A stretch of 64,000 bases of DNA from assembly GCA_029990175.1 (NCBI GenBank), contig JARKIP010000051.1, forward strand, positions 1,054,001 to 1,118,000, read 5' to 3'. The stretch's first letter is position 1; each line of letters opens with the position of its first letter. This DNA is from Petunia secreta (taxonomy: Eukaryota > Streptophyta > Magnoliopsida > Solanales > Solanaceae). Below, in pieces: positions 13,901 to 27,000 of the stretch. The notes below the pieces were generated by a model, which searched no databases, was not told the origin of the DNA, and saw only the letters and a list, made by a program, of their open reading frames with translations. The position numbers were made by a program, and so were the translations under genes.

Positions 13901-16900
13901 AAAACACATCGAATAAGAGAAAACACTAAATTTTTTTTTTTTTTTTTTTTTTGGATAAGGAAGAGAAAACACCAAAATTAAACAACACCCTACACCTTAA
14001 TCCCAAACAAGTTGGGTTTCTGGTGTGGCTGTTGGAATACGCTAGAAGCCCCAACTATAAAATTAAAAAAAATAAATAAAAAGAAAGTGAATACTGCGAT
14101 GAAAGGAGGAAAATAGTGAACAATAATGTTCACAGATACATTTGGACTCTTCATATGCTAAAATTTATAATGTGTTCCATTTTCTCTTCATTATTTTATT
14201 TTTTTCTTCTGGCTTCAAAGGGAGTTACAGGAATCTTTACATACTAAATCCAGATGAAGTTACCGAAATGAAGTTCTGCTTGGATCCCGTGAGAAAATAT
14301 TAAAAGAGAAACAGAGAAAAATATTTTTGAAATTGGTTAACCAACATCATACACAAGGCTCCTTATATTGGAGCTTTGAGCTACATGAAAGAAGAAGAGT
14401 TTCAAAATCTTGGGATTCTTAATTAAGACATAATCATAAAGAATATTGTCCAATTATTCTAAAGACTAATACAATGTTAAGATTACACAATATTCTTTAT
14501 AATTCTTTGGATTCTTAAATGCGACTGACAACTGAAGGTGGTGAAACTTGAGTTTGCTTTATTTAGAACAAGAAATACCAAATTATAAGCAGAATAATAA
14601 ACCTATCGCATGAATAATGTTGCTGAAATATTGTACTATCACTGGAAAGATTTCATTCCTCCAAAAAATAACTAGTTAAGTGTAAAACAGAAGAAACTGC
14701 TTCTTGTAACATAGAGAAAAATATATTCCCACTCACAGGAAAGATGTATGCTATAGCAAATCTCCAGAACACATTAGTGTAGCTTGAACTGATGGTTGAA
14801 GAGAATAAAAATTTGACAAAACAATTACAGGAAATTAATATTTAGAAGAGGGCTTGATATGCAAAAAATACCACAAAGAGAAAGATGAGACTTTTTCATA
14901 ACATTGATTGAAAATTCAAGGTCTACCAATGCTAAGACGCTGATACCATGTAAAGATAAGCTTCTAAAAGAATGCTTTTGGCTGAAAAATCACCAGAAAA
15001 TGAAAAAATGTGATCTGATGTGACCGCTAGAACACCAAAAGTACAGTCGTTAGAAGAGTCACCAGAAAGAGAGAAATAGTAAACTAATTAAAAAGAAAAG
15101 GAGGCGGCATAAGAATGCATAGCTGTAGACACATGTAAAGAATGGTATGGACCTGGGACCTAATTCCAACCCAAAAGTTATATCATGAGGTGAGGATTGA
15201 CAAAACTATACAACAACCTACTCACTAGATCAATGTGGGACATCTAACATCTTCTGCACTCCAAGGCTAGACACTTGGTATGTGAACAATATATCATGAG
15301 GTCCAAGTCCTATTGGGTAAACCAAGAACATGGATGGGTCTGGATCTAATACCATCTTAAGAAAATGGACCTTGGACCTAACTCAAACTGTTGGTTCTGA
15401 CAAGAGCTTTTTCATCTTTTCGTGTAGTATCAGCAAAGTTTACTAATTCTTGAGATTGTTAATTATGAAATAATCATAACATTCACCATAGTATTCTTGA
15501 TTATTCTCTTGACTAACACAATGAAAAATAATGTTCATACACAATATTCGTAATAAATTTTGGGACTTCAAACACTTCTATCAGGATATGAACTTTTGCT
15601 GACTTGCTCCTGAATGAGTAAGCGTAGCATATCCATTCAATAGAGCTAACTTATACAATGCCCATTGAGCAGAATAAATGAATCCAAATGAAATCATTTA
15701 CTATCATTTCATAAATTCTGAAGTTTTCTTGCTAAATACAAGACTATACAAATATTCGATCTAGTCTATGGGTACTTTGTTTGACGAGCTAGACATTGAT
15801 TTAAAAGTAAGCCAGTAGCTCAGAATAAGGGGGGATCAATCAAAATTACAAAGTCAACCCAGAAACCAAAACCGCACCATAACCTGCATACTAGGGGTGG
15901 CAAATGGGTGGTTTGGGTTGGATTTGGGTGGGCTAAAAATGGATCAACCAAATATGGTTGGGTTGCAATCCACCCATATTAACATGGGTAAAATATGGAT
16001 TGGGTAAAATATGAGTTGGGTAAAAATCAATTCACACTCATTTTTATCCATTTGTATCTCCTAAAGCCAAAAAAACCTCAGTGAAGCATTCTTTAGTAAC
16101 AGAGCTAGCCATTCCTGACTCCCTTTTACCCAAGACTTTCTCTATTTTTTTCCATAGTTATAGAATTTAACAAAATATGAAATTATAATAGTAATTTTAT
16201 GTACATTAAATTAGTTGAAAGATTAGGTTCTTAAGTAACAATAATCACATCAAACACTGTTTAACTAGAGAGAAACATTCACAAGTTATTTTTTCTTTCT
16301 TCTTTAAAGTCTATCCACAAACAACTAAGCAAATAATATTGGTACAAAAGCACTGGGTGAGAATAATGAATTTCAATCAAATTTGTATTGAAATATTTTT
16401 AAATCTTGTAAAAAAAATTTTAAAAAAAAAAGTGATGAACAGCAGGAGACCCAGAAAATCCCTAAATGTTTATCAAAATGACCCAGAAATGTAAAAATAA
16501 GAATCAAAGGTATGCACTCAAAAACAAAATAGAAAAAGAATAAAAGGAAATAGTAAGTTGTTCTCCCGCATAAAAGTGGGTGTTCAGTGAGAAATAAAAG
16601 ATAGGCAGCAAAAGATCTTGGGTCATAGCTATATTTGTTTAGTAGATCCACATTTTACCCATATTTCTATGGTATACATATGGATTGAAGCCCAGATTTT
16701 TATCCACCTAAAAAAATCACTCATCAAATCCTTTAAAACATAGATAAAATGGGTAAATTTGATAAATGTGGGTTCATATTGCCAGCCCTACTGCATACTA
16801 TGGAGTACGGGTGTGCTCTGTTTTCCAGTTTGGTTTTTCATAATTCGGCTTCATTTTTTTTGTTTTCGATTTGATATTCGTTTTCGGTTTTTCCGTTTTT

Positions 16901-19900
16901 GTTTTGGTTTTTCACTATTCAGTTTGGGGTTTCACTATGGAGTAGGGTGTGCATTCGGCTTTTTTGGTTTTTGATTTCAGTTGTTTGAAATCCAAAACCA
17001 AACCAAAATGTTTAAATTATAAATCCAAACTGAACAAATTGATGGAAAAACCAAACCAAATTAAAAACATTATTCAGCTTGGTTTGGTTTTTTGGTTTAA
17101 TCCAAATAGTGCACACCCCTACTATGGAGAGCAGAATGAGAAAGAAGCAACTTGGTCAAATTACAGGGACTGGAAACCATCTCAACGCTGCAGGGGGGAA
17201 AAACAAAGATGCCTAGAAACCAAACAACTCAAAAACTTTTTGAGACTTTTCCCTGGGTTTTACTTGGTCAGCTTTTCACCTCATCTATATTTGATCTTCA
17301 GATGGAAACACCACAGTAAGTAAGCGGAAGTGCTCTAAATGGCTTTTTAAAGATGCTTACAGCAATATGTTTGCTTTGCTTGTCCATCCAATGCATAAGC
17401 TGCACCCTTATTCGTGCCACAGCTTCATACCATAAAGTTAGCGCAGGATCTATGCCTGAAGGAGGCCATTGACCTTTTCCACTGTCAGCAAGAGGTGCTA
17501 ATATGTTTGATAGCATATTGCATAAGGCATGATGAAGTTCGCTTTTTCTTTTATGAGGAGCACGATTGAGTGGGTTAGCTTTAGCCACAAAGGAAGCTGA
17601 AGCATTCAGTCCACCCTCTGTCTTTACCTGGAAATACCTTATCATTATAGTACCTCAATGCATATTAATTCAGCAAAACAAAATAACACATACCCCAAGC
17701 TTCAGGTAGCGCATTCCATTTATAATACTAAGTGTTTCACTTCTAGCAACACTAGTATCTATTCGGCGTGTGTTGAGTTCCATGAAGAAGCGTTCTGTCA
17801 CTGAACTAAATCTGGTGACAGAGAAAGGGGAAGTTGTTAACACTCACAATTATGAAGCACGAGCCTGAAGTTCACATTCTCTTTGATCAAAATCATTTGA
17901 GAAGTGAAGCGCACAAACTCCATGATGTATATATCTTCAGGTTTTGCCGCACACATACAACTCTCATGAAACTTGTTTTTTCACTTGTAACACAATCAAG
18001 GTAAAGTTTGCAGAGGTGTCATTTCATTCGTCTCTCTTCATTCCATTTTATTCCATCCGCATTAAAATAATTTCAAATTAAGTTTGCAAACATGAAACTG
18101 CCTTGGGATCAACTTTTGTGAGTTTGAAATATTGGACTATAGAAAGATGAGAGAACTATTCACTTACCTAATCCTCGATAGGGCCCCAAGGAGTTGGGCA
18201 ACCAGGTCCAGAAGTAGCCCCCGTAAATCAACCAATGAAGGGTAATCAACCTGGCTAACAACCCTGCGATAAGTAAATGTTGTACTTATACCAGATACAC
18301 TTCAGGGTCAATAGCTTTATTTCCATAGTTCCAGTAAGAAAGAGAATAAGTCGATGATCTGACTTAAAGAAAGATAATAACTCAAGGTGGATCAGATAAT
18401 CTCTGTTGGTCATTGTAATGGCAATTAGAACATATGTAAAGAGAATAAAGTAATCATGCTGGAACACGTATGCAGACCTAATCTAGGCATCGCATCACAA
18501 GCCTATAAGACTGAAAGTCCAGTTTGGACAGAAAAACTTCATCCATATGAGACAAAGGTAACTTAATACCTGCATCCATTCCCCCTCTTCACTATGGTAG
18601 AAAAAAAACAAGACAGATATGACATGCTCCTCTAGAAAAAAAACCAGTGCCCAGTTCCGTGGAACTTTTTGTCCACCGGAACTAATTAGGAATCGTGTCA
18701 CTTAGAGGTGAGATAAGAACAAGGTTGAACAAATATATCCTATCGGAACATGATAACTAGATACGCATAAATTAAAAATAATAAGGCATACCAGAGAAGA
18801 AAATAATAGGAATACCAAGATCAGATTAGTGGTTCAAGCAAAGAGAGGAAGGCCAAAAATAGGGACCAAATGATGAGAAGTGGAGTAAAAAAGCCTCAAG
18901 TACAAGTAGTTTTCATCCCAGAAAAAGCAAATAGGAGTTGAGTGTCATGAATTTATGAAATTGCTTGATAACCTTATACCTGTCTGCATTGATTAGCCAA
19001 TCGAAAACAAAATTTTCAAGCCCAATCCAAAGCTTCTCTGCAGTTTGGAAAAGCACATCAAACTTAAAGAATTTGACTAGCTCTACAGGGAAAGGACTAT
19101 TTGTTGGCATTAAACCTACAAATGTACCTGTAAGTCCTTCTTGTGGACAACACTCAACAAAGCGAATACACGCAGAGCAAAAGATGCATTCCACAGCAAG
19201 CTAAACCATTCAAGAAACTAGTCAGATGCTTAAAACAGAAATGTACGAGTATACGATATTTGTTACTCCCTCGGTCCCACTTTCTTTGTCCTACTTTTCT
19301 TTTTAGTCCGTCCAAAAAGATTGTCATACTTCTAAATTTGGAAATAATTTAACCTTCTCATTTGAGTCATTTACAACCACACAAATATCTATACTTATGT
19401 TAGACCACAAGTTTCGAAAGTCTTCATACCTTTATTAAACTTTGTGCCAAGTCAAACTATGACAATCAAAATGGGACGGAGGGAGTATATGATACAGTGT
19501 TGTATGGTACAGTTCAGGTACAAACATGAATAGTTCACTAAATTATAGAACAATACATCTTCATTTCCTTTGTTATGTCAATTGAGTTTTAGAAGTGGTA
19601 CTTCCTAATAAAAACTTAAGTTGAAACTTTTTTAATCCATTTTCTCATAAGTGAATTGTCTTCTCTGTAGTTCTTTTCAAACTTCCTGCAGCCAACCCCA
19701 TAAGAATCTAAACTTGGAAGAATTTCCTGTAAAGGTGAAAGGATGGAAATTCTTTTCAGCTGAAAGTATCATAAAGCAATCACTCTCAACAATCTCAAGC
19801 TTGCAGGTATAAATTGTTGCATGTAATGCCAATAGAATATAAAACATATTCCAAGTGCTCGGTGAATGGAGAGCTTTGTGCAGATTGTTTCATAACAATG

Positions 19901-22900
19901 GGCTCAATTGCATCTTAGCTGATACATAGAATGGAGACGTTATTCACTTAGTTTTGACAAGAGGAAATAAGTCAAAAGAGAGATGCAAGTTTGATACTTT
20001 ACACAATTTTTCTTGAACAAAATGTGAAAAGTTTTGAAGAAGCATAAATTTATAATTAAGAAACTCTTGTATCACATAGCTTTCCAGAGCTCATCATTAT
20101 GAAGCACTGTGCAAATAAAAAGGAGAACAATAAATAAAATAATTGTATCTTCACACGGTAAAAATTTTAAAGATTGGTCTAGCTTTCCTTTTTCACCCAA
20201 AAAGCCTATAATGAGGAGTTATTAATAAAATGGAGTGCTCATACTTTGATACAACTAATGGAATGAAGAACATGGTCGTCATAAACATTGACTCTGAGAA
20301 TGGAAACTAGCTATACTACTAGATTTCCTGTTGGAATTCCAATGGCATTTCCGACAACCTTCAGTCGGAACAGAGAAAAAAAATCATTTGTGAAGATAAT
20401 CTAAATGTTAGAAGATGTCAATTCACAAATAATTGTGGTGATTTGCTCCACATAATAAGTTTAAGCTGATAAATACATGTGAATTTCCTAATTAGTCAAA
20501 ACATCGCAACTTCTTAATTTCTATCATCTTATATAACTGCACTCATGGGTTTCATAACCCACTAGCTTTTTTCCATAAGTTTTGTTTTACATAGATCTGT
20601 AACACCAAAGTCGATATTGCAAAGGCCTTGTATACAGTAGTATTAGAGGTTAATAACACATACAGACCAATCTGATAGAATGATCTTGCAAGCCTTTTTC
20701 TTTCATTAAAAAGTGCCAGTTATTTTCACACAACTTGTTTAATGGCAGGAAAATGGAAAAGCATATGAAGAACAATAAGTCAGCACTTGAATGCAAAGTG
20801 TTTTTCAGTATGGGAGGTAAAGTGATGTACAAGAGAGTTAGTTAATTAACGAACCTTTCTCTGAAATGTTGATGCGTCGTTTGCACCTTTGGGAGATTCG
20901 CTGTAACCAACAGAAGCATACAACTGTTAATATAATTTGTTCTATCGGTATTGAACAAGGAAGCATATGAAACAGAAAAGTTCTGCTATGACAAATTACT
21001 TCAGAGTTAGATTCTCAGGAACATGTTTGCCACCCACTACATAAAGTGCAAAGAAGCTTCAAGAAATTTTGAAGTAAATTTCAAGTGGTAGCTTTTTTTA
21101 TTACCAAAAAGCAAGAAGCAATCCAAGTGTAGTATGAATTTGATCGCAGGATAACTAAAATTGTAAAATAATATGCTCCATATGACCATCTATCTTTCCT
21201 CTCAAGGATTCAATATCGAGAAAGATATTAACTCGAGTTAGGATCAACTCAAAGTTGGTGATAACAGAAAACAGAATTTTGATTGAACTATTGAAATGGC
21301 TGTCTCCCTCTTGTAACTTTTTTATCAAAAATATGCCCTACCCTCTCAATACTTTATCTTGTGGGAATGTGAAATATAACAAGCGTTGTTTTCAGTTACA
21401 TCCTTTTAAGCTCTGTGGAATTTGAGTTTGGTAACCTTTTTACAAAGTGAACATTTTCACCACTTCTCAATATAAGGGAGGTGGGTGACATAGAGTGCAA
21501 CACGTTAGACTAATACTTAATAACAGTAACTATTGACAGCTAAAAGGTCTCTCAAGAAAAGCGTTTAAAATTCCAATTTAGGCATTCAGTAGTTCTCTAT
21601 GCGATACTTCCCCATGAATGCTCAGCCCAAGGCAAAATGACATGTATATGCCAAAATTGTCAAAAGCCAATAAACATAGGTAAGAATTGCAATAAGTGTC
21701 ATTTTTTCCACATTCTCGCTTCTCAATCAGTCTTAATTGAGCTAGCAGAAATGAATCTATATAAAGTGTAGCTATAACACACAATGACTCAATTTATCAT
21801 GCCGTGAATGAAGTGGGAGGAGAACCATGAGGTCTCGAGTTCAAATCAATGAGGTCTCGAGTTCAAATCCCAGCACAGGGAAAAACGATTTCTTCCCATT
21901 TGCCTAAGCCTTAGAGGGCAGAGCTCCCAGTGCCTGCGCTGATAGGAGGTAGCAGATACCAAGTGGAACAGACGAGGTGCATGTAAACTGTTCGGACATC
22001 ACTGTCATAAAAAAAATCATGCCTTGAATTCTTCCAAGTAGGAAAGTAGCTATAGGAAAGTTAGATAGAGCATTCAAAGATAAAATGAGACATGCTTTTA
22101 CCAAACTATTTGTTGATGCATGATGGCTCTGCTATATTCAACTGTCAGAAAGAATTTGCATGAATTGGAAGCACATGACTACAAATACACATCAACATGA
22201 AACACAATGACAACCATGTGGAATAGTTGAGGACAAATTATAGTTTAAAATGTACCTTTCTCTCCATCTTAGAAGAGCCTCCAGAAGAGGACCAGGTGTG
22301 TGTCGAGCAATCATAGCTAACGAATCCAATACTTGCTCATATGCTGGATCCGATGGCCGAAGGTACTGTCCATCCTATTAGCCAAATAGGAAACTTCAGA
22401 ATAATGCACAAATTGGGAAAAATTAAAATAAAATATACCATTTCTTTAGCATCACATAGTTTGTTTTTATATCAACATGAAGAAAAAACTACGTTTTAAA
22501 GATCACACCGGTAGAAGGCGGAGCACATAACTGTAATAGCAACAGTTTATTGGTGCCAACTCAAGAAGACTATGATTTCTCTTATCTCTTTCTGTGCTAG
22601 AAAATAATCGGTTATCTTTTTACTCTTCGCCTTTCATGCAATACATTTCAGTTAGCACTATTGTATCCACTAAATTCCTTCCTTGAGATCATGCTGACCC
22701 ACTATTAGTGTAAGTCGTCCTACACTTGTTCTGCTCTTCGCTTTCCCAATTGAGGCAGCCTATCAGGGCCTTCTTATGTTATTAGAACCCTGGCAAGCAT
22801 CAATCCTAGGAAACTATGACACTTATCTAGCTGAGACTAAATTATACAAATGATATGATCCAACAAAAGATATCATCTTGACTTCACTATTGATCTTACA

Positions 22901-23380
22901 GCAACTGTGAATCAACTAATATGACGAGAAATGGCGAAATATCTAAGTCATGTTACATTTAGTAAATTATCAAAAATTACGATGCACAAACACACGAAGC
23001 AACTTCAATACTCCCTCTCTCCCATTTTATGCGACTGTAGTTGATACAATATACAAGTGAGGGTCGCTCAAATGGTAAGCACCCTCCACCTACAGGTTCG
23101 AGTCACAGTAGGAGCAAAAAGTGGGCAGACCACTATTTGCTTCGAGAGAGGGTACAATACAATAAAAGTTAACCAACAATCAAAAGAACATTGTGTTTAA
23201 AATAGCAATACGAGACATACGTGCAAGCTAGCTCAGACACTACTGTCATTAAATAATACAACGAATTTGGAATTATTGAAAAATTACCTGAGCTTGAGCA
23301 GTTTCAATACGACGTCTAGCAAGTGGTAGAAACCTTTGCAATAATGCATCGACTATTAGCTTCGCTGCACTTCCTTTCAT
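4934..23380 (-). CDS. FURRY/MOR2/Tao3 (PAG1)-like cell-morphogenesis ARM-repeat protein
   Basis: The 17 coding exons, 5' to 3' on the minus strand, are: 23288-23380, 22256-22374, 20855-20900, 19128-19200, 18980-19037, 18168-18263, 17694-17811, 17361-17627, 13790-13891, 13285-13642, 13079-13192, 12083-12708, 11773-11969, 11012-11234, 10281-10400, 8677-9450 and 4934-8005. Introns are GT-AG, and the joined CDS is 6,456 bases (2,151 aa, in frame), close to the roughly 2,150 aa I recall for Arabidopsis AT5G15680. The start MKGSAAKLIVDALLQRFLP and the end RRRDYRRLVPFVTITGNL match the plant family. The protein is helical ARM/HEAT-like throughout, with a Ser/Gly/Arg-rich linker at about residues 1420-1520. 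The last exon alone encodes about 1,023 aa. In yeast and animals this family (Tao3, Mor2, Furry) scaffolds NDR/LATS kinases with Mob proteins to control polarity. The plant role is inferred from that. No lesion was seen. Some exon edges may be off by a base. Confidence 0.95.
8155..8335 (-). mobile_element. TS-type SINE in the last intron of the FURRY-like gene
   Basis: The minus strand reads as a tRNA-derived Solanaceae TS SINE. An A-box-like 'GAGCAACTGGTAAAG' is followed by 'GTGACCTAGAGGTCATGGGT' with the B box, then the typical body ending 'GGATGCTTTGTGCACCGGG' and a T-rich tail. An 11-bp target-site duplication, CAGAAATGCAA, flanks it exactly (8144-8154 and 8336-8346). It lies in the same transcriptional orientation as the host gene. 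Confidence 0.9.
13930..13953. repeat. Poly(T) homopolymer tract in intron
   Basis: About 24 consecutive T residues lie just upstream (minus-strand sense) of exon 9 of the FURRY-like gene, inside the 3.5-kb intron 8. On the gene strand this is a poly(A) run. Confidence 0.8.
15892..16790. mobile_element. hAT-type MITE, 899 bp
   Basis: Terminal inverted repeats TAGGGGTGGCAA and (reverse-complemented right end) TAGGGCTGGCAA bound a non-coding 899-bp insertion. An 8-bp target-site duplication CTGCATAC is exact on both sides (15884-15891 and 16791-16798), the size expected of hAT elements. The interior is AT-rich and carries no transposase. Confidence 0.85.
16806..17121. mobile_element. hAT-type MITE with internal partial duplication
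   Basis: The left end TACGGGTGTGC and right end GCACACCCCTA form imperfect terminal inverted repeats. The 8-bp sequence CTATGGAG flanks both sides (16798-16805 and 17122-17129). A third CTATGGAG lies inside at 16935-16942, followed at once by another left end, TAGGGTGTGC. The likely structure is a unit at 16943-17121 preceded by a duplicated partial copy with its own target-site copy. The interior is rich in (C)CAAACCAAA-type repeats. Confidence 0.7.
19266..19485. mobile_element. Stowaway MITE in intron 3 of the FURRY-like gene
   Basis: Terminal inverted repeats CTCCCTCGGTCCCA and TGGGACGGAGGGAG (right end) bound 220 bp of non-coding DNA, flanked by TA on each side. This is the classic plant Stowaway end sequence. 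It lies just upstream (gene sense) of exon 4 (19128-19200). Confidence 0.9.
21810..22015 (+). mobile_element. SolS-like SINE with duplicated B box
   Basis: Plus-strand body: a tRNA-like head with a B-box segment GGTCTCGAGTTCAAAT present twice in tandem (near 21831 and 21852), then 'GGAGGTAGCAGATACC', 'GTGGAACAGACGAGGTGCA' and a short A-rich tail. Target-site duplications ATCATGCC(G/T)TGAAT flank it (21796-21809 and 22016-22029, one mismatch). It lies in intron 2 of the FURRY-like gene, antisense to it. Confidence 0.8.
23050..23160 (+). mobile_element. Short tRNA-derived SINE fragment
   Basis: An A-box-like 'CGCTCAAATGGTAAGC' and a B-box-like 'GGTTCGAGTCA' are spaced as in a pol III promoter, followed by 'GGAGCAAAAAGTGGGCAGA'. 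No clean target-site duplication was found. It lies in intron 1 of the FURRY-like gene beside half of a Stowaway-type end (CTCCCTCTCTCCCATTTTAT near 23013). Confidence 0.55.
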
Positions 23381-24028
23381 TTTTTGACCCCAATTTTACA
23401 TTTCAAAATTTGTACATTAAGATTTCATAATTTACTGAAATTGGCCCCAATTGTAAAGAATCTAAAAGAAATGTTTATTTTGTTGTTTCGATAAAAACAG
23501 AACCGGTTAACTGTTTGGACCGGTTCAACTCTGTTATTCTCTTTGCTGATTCGATTTTTCAGCTGTAGACCAGTTCTAGGTCTGTGTTTGTGCGTTATTC
23601 TTATTCTTTTTTAAAAATCTTTTTACAGAGTATGTGATAATCGCTTTTTCTATATTTTAATTTGTAAACATAAATTATACACTTATCATAAATTATATAT
23701 CAACGATTAGTTTTTGCTTAAATATCAAGTAAATAATTATTTTTATTATCATCAAAAGTTGTGGTAGGATGGATAGATTATGCGGTCCAAATTCAAATTA
23801 GTCAGAATCTCAAGAAAAATACTGGACATCGAATGAAAACAAAAAAAAAAAAAAAAAAACTATTTTTGTTAAGTTCCTTTCTACTATTGTTTACCAATTT
23901 TGCATGAAGTTGATTGCTTAAACAGTAGAGAAAAGACATCATAAGAGGAGGTCTTACACTATTTTGCCTCACTTAACAAAAATTTTAGGAAAAGTTATTT
24001 TTTCTACCCATGAGACATAAGTTATACT
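23381..24028. other. Upstream region of the FURRY-like gene
   Basis: This 650-bp stretch between the FURRY-like start codon and the Mutator-like element should hold the promoter and 5' UTR, since the gene reads leftward. No convincing TATA box could be chosen; the sequence is AT-rich with a poly(A) run near 23840-23860. Nothing else was recognised. Confidence 0.5.
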
Positions 24029-24038
24029 AGTAATGTAC

Positions 24039-27000
24039 GATTTTTTGGCTAAAAACGTCCCTCAACTAAAGTCCAAACTTAACATACATCCCTCTGCTGC
24101 TAAGTTAATAGAAAACATCCCTTACCTCTCTCAAAAAGTTGCAAGTCCCATCCTTCCGTTAACTACAGTCACAAAACTAACGACTACAACTAAACATGTG
24201 CCCAGTACCTGACCTCTCCCAAATTTCATTGTTTCTCTGTCCCGCTCTCTTCGGCCTTCACTAAAATTTTGTTTCATTTTAAACTTATATGCTCCAACTC
24301 GTCCATGCCATAACCAACCGAAAAAATGCAATTTGTCTTTTACAAAACAAAGCAAAATTCAAGTCGTTAATCTTTCCCTTCTTTCTTGTTCCAGCAATGT
24401 TTTGATTGCTTAATGTAGTTTACGAGTGGTCTGTTTCAATTGTTCCATTATTTAGATGCTACTGCATGTTTGACAAAATGCTTTAAAGAAAGTAAATGAT
24501 AAAATGCCCTGTTTCACTGGTTCTTCATAATGTGCATAAATAATGAAATTTATCTTAGGAGTTCTATTGAGTTGTTGAACCAAAATTATGAATGCTTCTA
24601 GACCCTGCAACTTTCTCAATAATATTCTCCATTCGATTCAAGAAAATGGAATTTGGAGCTAATATATTTGAACTTTTCGTCCAAGAGTTGAAAAACAAAT
24701 CAGAGATTCACGTACTGGTGCAGCTTATCGTCTTGAAAAAGTAGATGGAACTTCTTTAGCGTACAATAATATCTACAAGGCTGAATGTTGTCCTCAAGAT
24801 AATTCTGCTAAGGGTAAAAAAAATTGTCCCTACTGAACATGTCAATGGTTAAGGCTTTGCAAATAATATATTCTTTTTTATAGCTTTAGGAATCTGGAAC
24901 AAAACTTGGTACCACAAAATCAGTAAACTAGCAGAAACAACAAAAGCATCATACATCAGGACAGAAAATAACGATAAGAAAAAGAAAAACCCAACAGAAA
25001 TCAAACAAATAATTGTACCATTACTGCAATATTTAGACTAGCAGAAAGTAGTAACATTTTTCAACTGTTCCATAGATTAGTTTGATACAAAAAAAATAAA
25101 AAAGCTCCATAAACCAAACAAAGTGTGTATCATCAGTTTGATCACCAAATAAATCAAAAAGCTCCATCAATCAAAGAAGAAATGTCGTCAATTATTATTG
25201 CCTTGTTGAGATGACGGAAAGACGTAATGTTGTTGGTTAACTTGAGATGCACCTCTTCTAACCTGAAATAAGAAATTAAAATGTTAAATATGACTCTTTG
25301 CATATGTAAACTATAGTGAGAATAAATTAAATGAAGTTTCTTACAGGTAGTTTTCAATATTTTGACAACTTGGTACTCCCCTGACCGAGGTGGAGTCCAA
25401 ACTACAAGCATAATCGGACGGATGAATTTCAATAACATCTATGGAAGAAGTGCAAGTTCTACTGTTGTGTCCAGGTCTACACATTTCTTACAATCAACTG
25501 ATTTTTGTTTCTTTTTCAGCTTCATCCTGCTAGCTCCTGGTTCATTATCTTCTTTCCTTCTTAATTTTTGCTTCCTCCCTCTCTTATTCTTCAAATAGGA
25601 AGGTGGCAATGGTGGAGGATTTTGTGACTTAGGCCATAAATATGGACCATTCATAGGCAAAATGGAAGCTTCATAAATTTTTTATATGTCTCGACCTTGT
25701 AGCAATCGTCAACATAATCTAGAACCTCATCATTTTTCAACCAAATGGACGATATAGCATGCTTACAAGAAATTCCTGATAGTTCCCATTTCCTACAACT
25801 GCATGTTCTGTTATATAAGTCAACAGCCCAAGCGTCGCCTTCGTTGGGCCCAATCACTTCATAGTTCCACATGTTCGACTTCTTAGGAATATAAGTAGCA
25901 GCATCCGCCATAGTTTTGGCCAACTTCTTCTTAATGGTAGGACAAATGTCGCCCAAGCTCCATTTTTCAGCTTTCTCCGTATTTGAATTAATTATAGTCA
26001 TGAGCAGGTGCCTAATGGTCTCCAAAAGTTTAATAATTGGTTTATCTCTCGCATCAAGAATAAATTTATTAAACACCTCACAGAGGTTGTTCAAGACAAT
26101 GTCACACTTAGGAAGCGGAGAGAAATGTGATCTTGACTATTCACTAGGTAATTTAGTACAAAGCCATGCATAAGCATCTTTATCTAGTTCAAATAAGTTA
26201 GCCATACAAGCATCAAACCTGTCAATAGTTGTTGTTGAAGCTGCACTCCAAAGAGCATTTTTCAAAGCCATTCCACAGTAGCCAGCTTTCTTGAAATTGT
26301 TATGCAAGTGTCGCACGCAATACCTATGAGAAACACCGGGCATCACTATTTCAAAAGCTTCAAGGAGTCCCTTTTGTTTATCGGACATAAAAGTCCACAA
26401 GTATTGCTCTTCAATCTCAAGATCATTCATCAAATAGGTTAGGAACCATTGCCAAGTATCCTTATTTTCCTTCTCCACTATTGCATAAGCTATTGGAAAT
26501 ATGTTGTTATTCCCATCCAAAGTAACAACTGACATTAATTGTGCCCCATACATAGGACCCTTCAACCAACAACCGTCGACCCCGACGATTTTCCTACAAC
26601 CAGCCTTGAAACCAGCTTTACAAGCTGCAAAGCAAACATAAAACCTCTTAAATCTCATAGGCTTCCCATGAGTTTCATTCGGAGTTAATTTCATGAAAAC
26701 AGAAGTCCCAGGATTAGTTCTAACAATTTCATTGCAATAATTTCATAATATACTAAATTGATCTCTTATATCCCCATCAATAATTGCAATTGCCTTTTCC
26801 TTTGCTCTTCTTTCTTGATGCATACTCACATGCACTTTTAACTCCCTACTCAATGTATCTCGTAATTCTGATGTTTTCCAAGTCTTATTAGATTTAACCT
26901 TACTGACATACCTTTTTGCAATCCAGCTAGAATTGATGCTTTCATTGTTATAATTCCACCCAAAACAAGTGTGATCGGGAGAAAATGTCTTTATCTGAAA

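Larger units (their letters stand above)
13892..17360 (-). other. 3.5-kb intron 8 of the FURRY-like gene
   Basis: This is the longest intron of the gene, bounded by a GT donor next to 17361 and an AG acceptor next to 13891. It holds two hAT-type MITE insertions (15892-16790 and 16806-17121) and otherwise AT-rich sequence without coding content. The segment around 15120-15370 resembles generic dispersed plant repeat sequence but has no clear ends. Confidence 0.8.

Noticed and set aside
13930..13953. Poly(T) run as a pol III terminator or retrogene tail
   Set aside because: No pol III promoter, target-site duplication or retrogene body lies next to it; a simple intronic homopolymer is enough.
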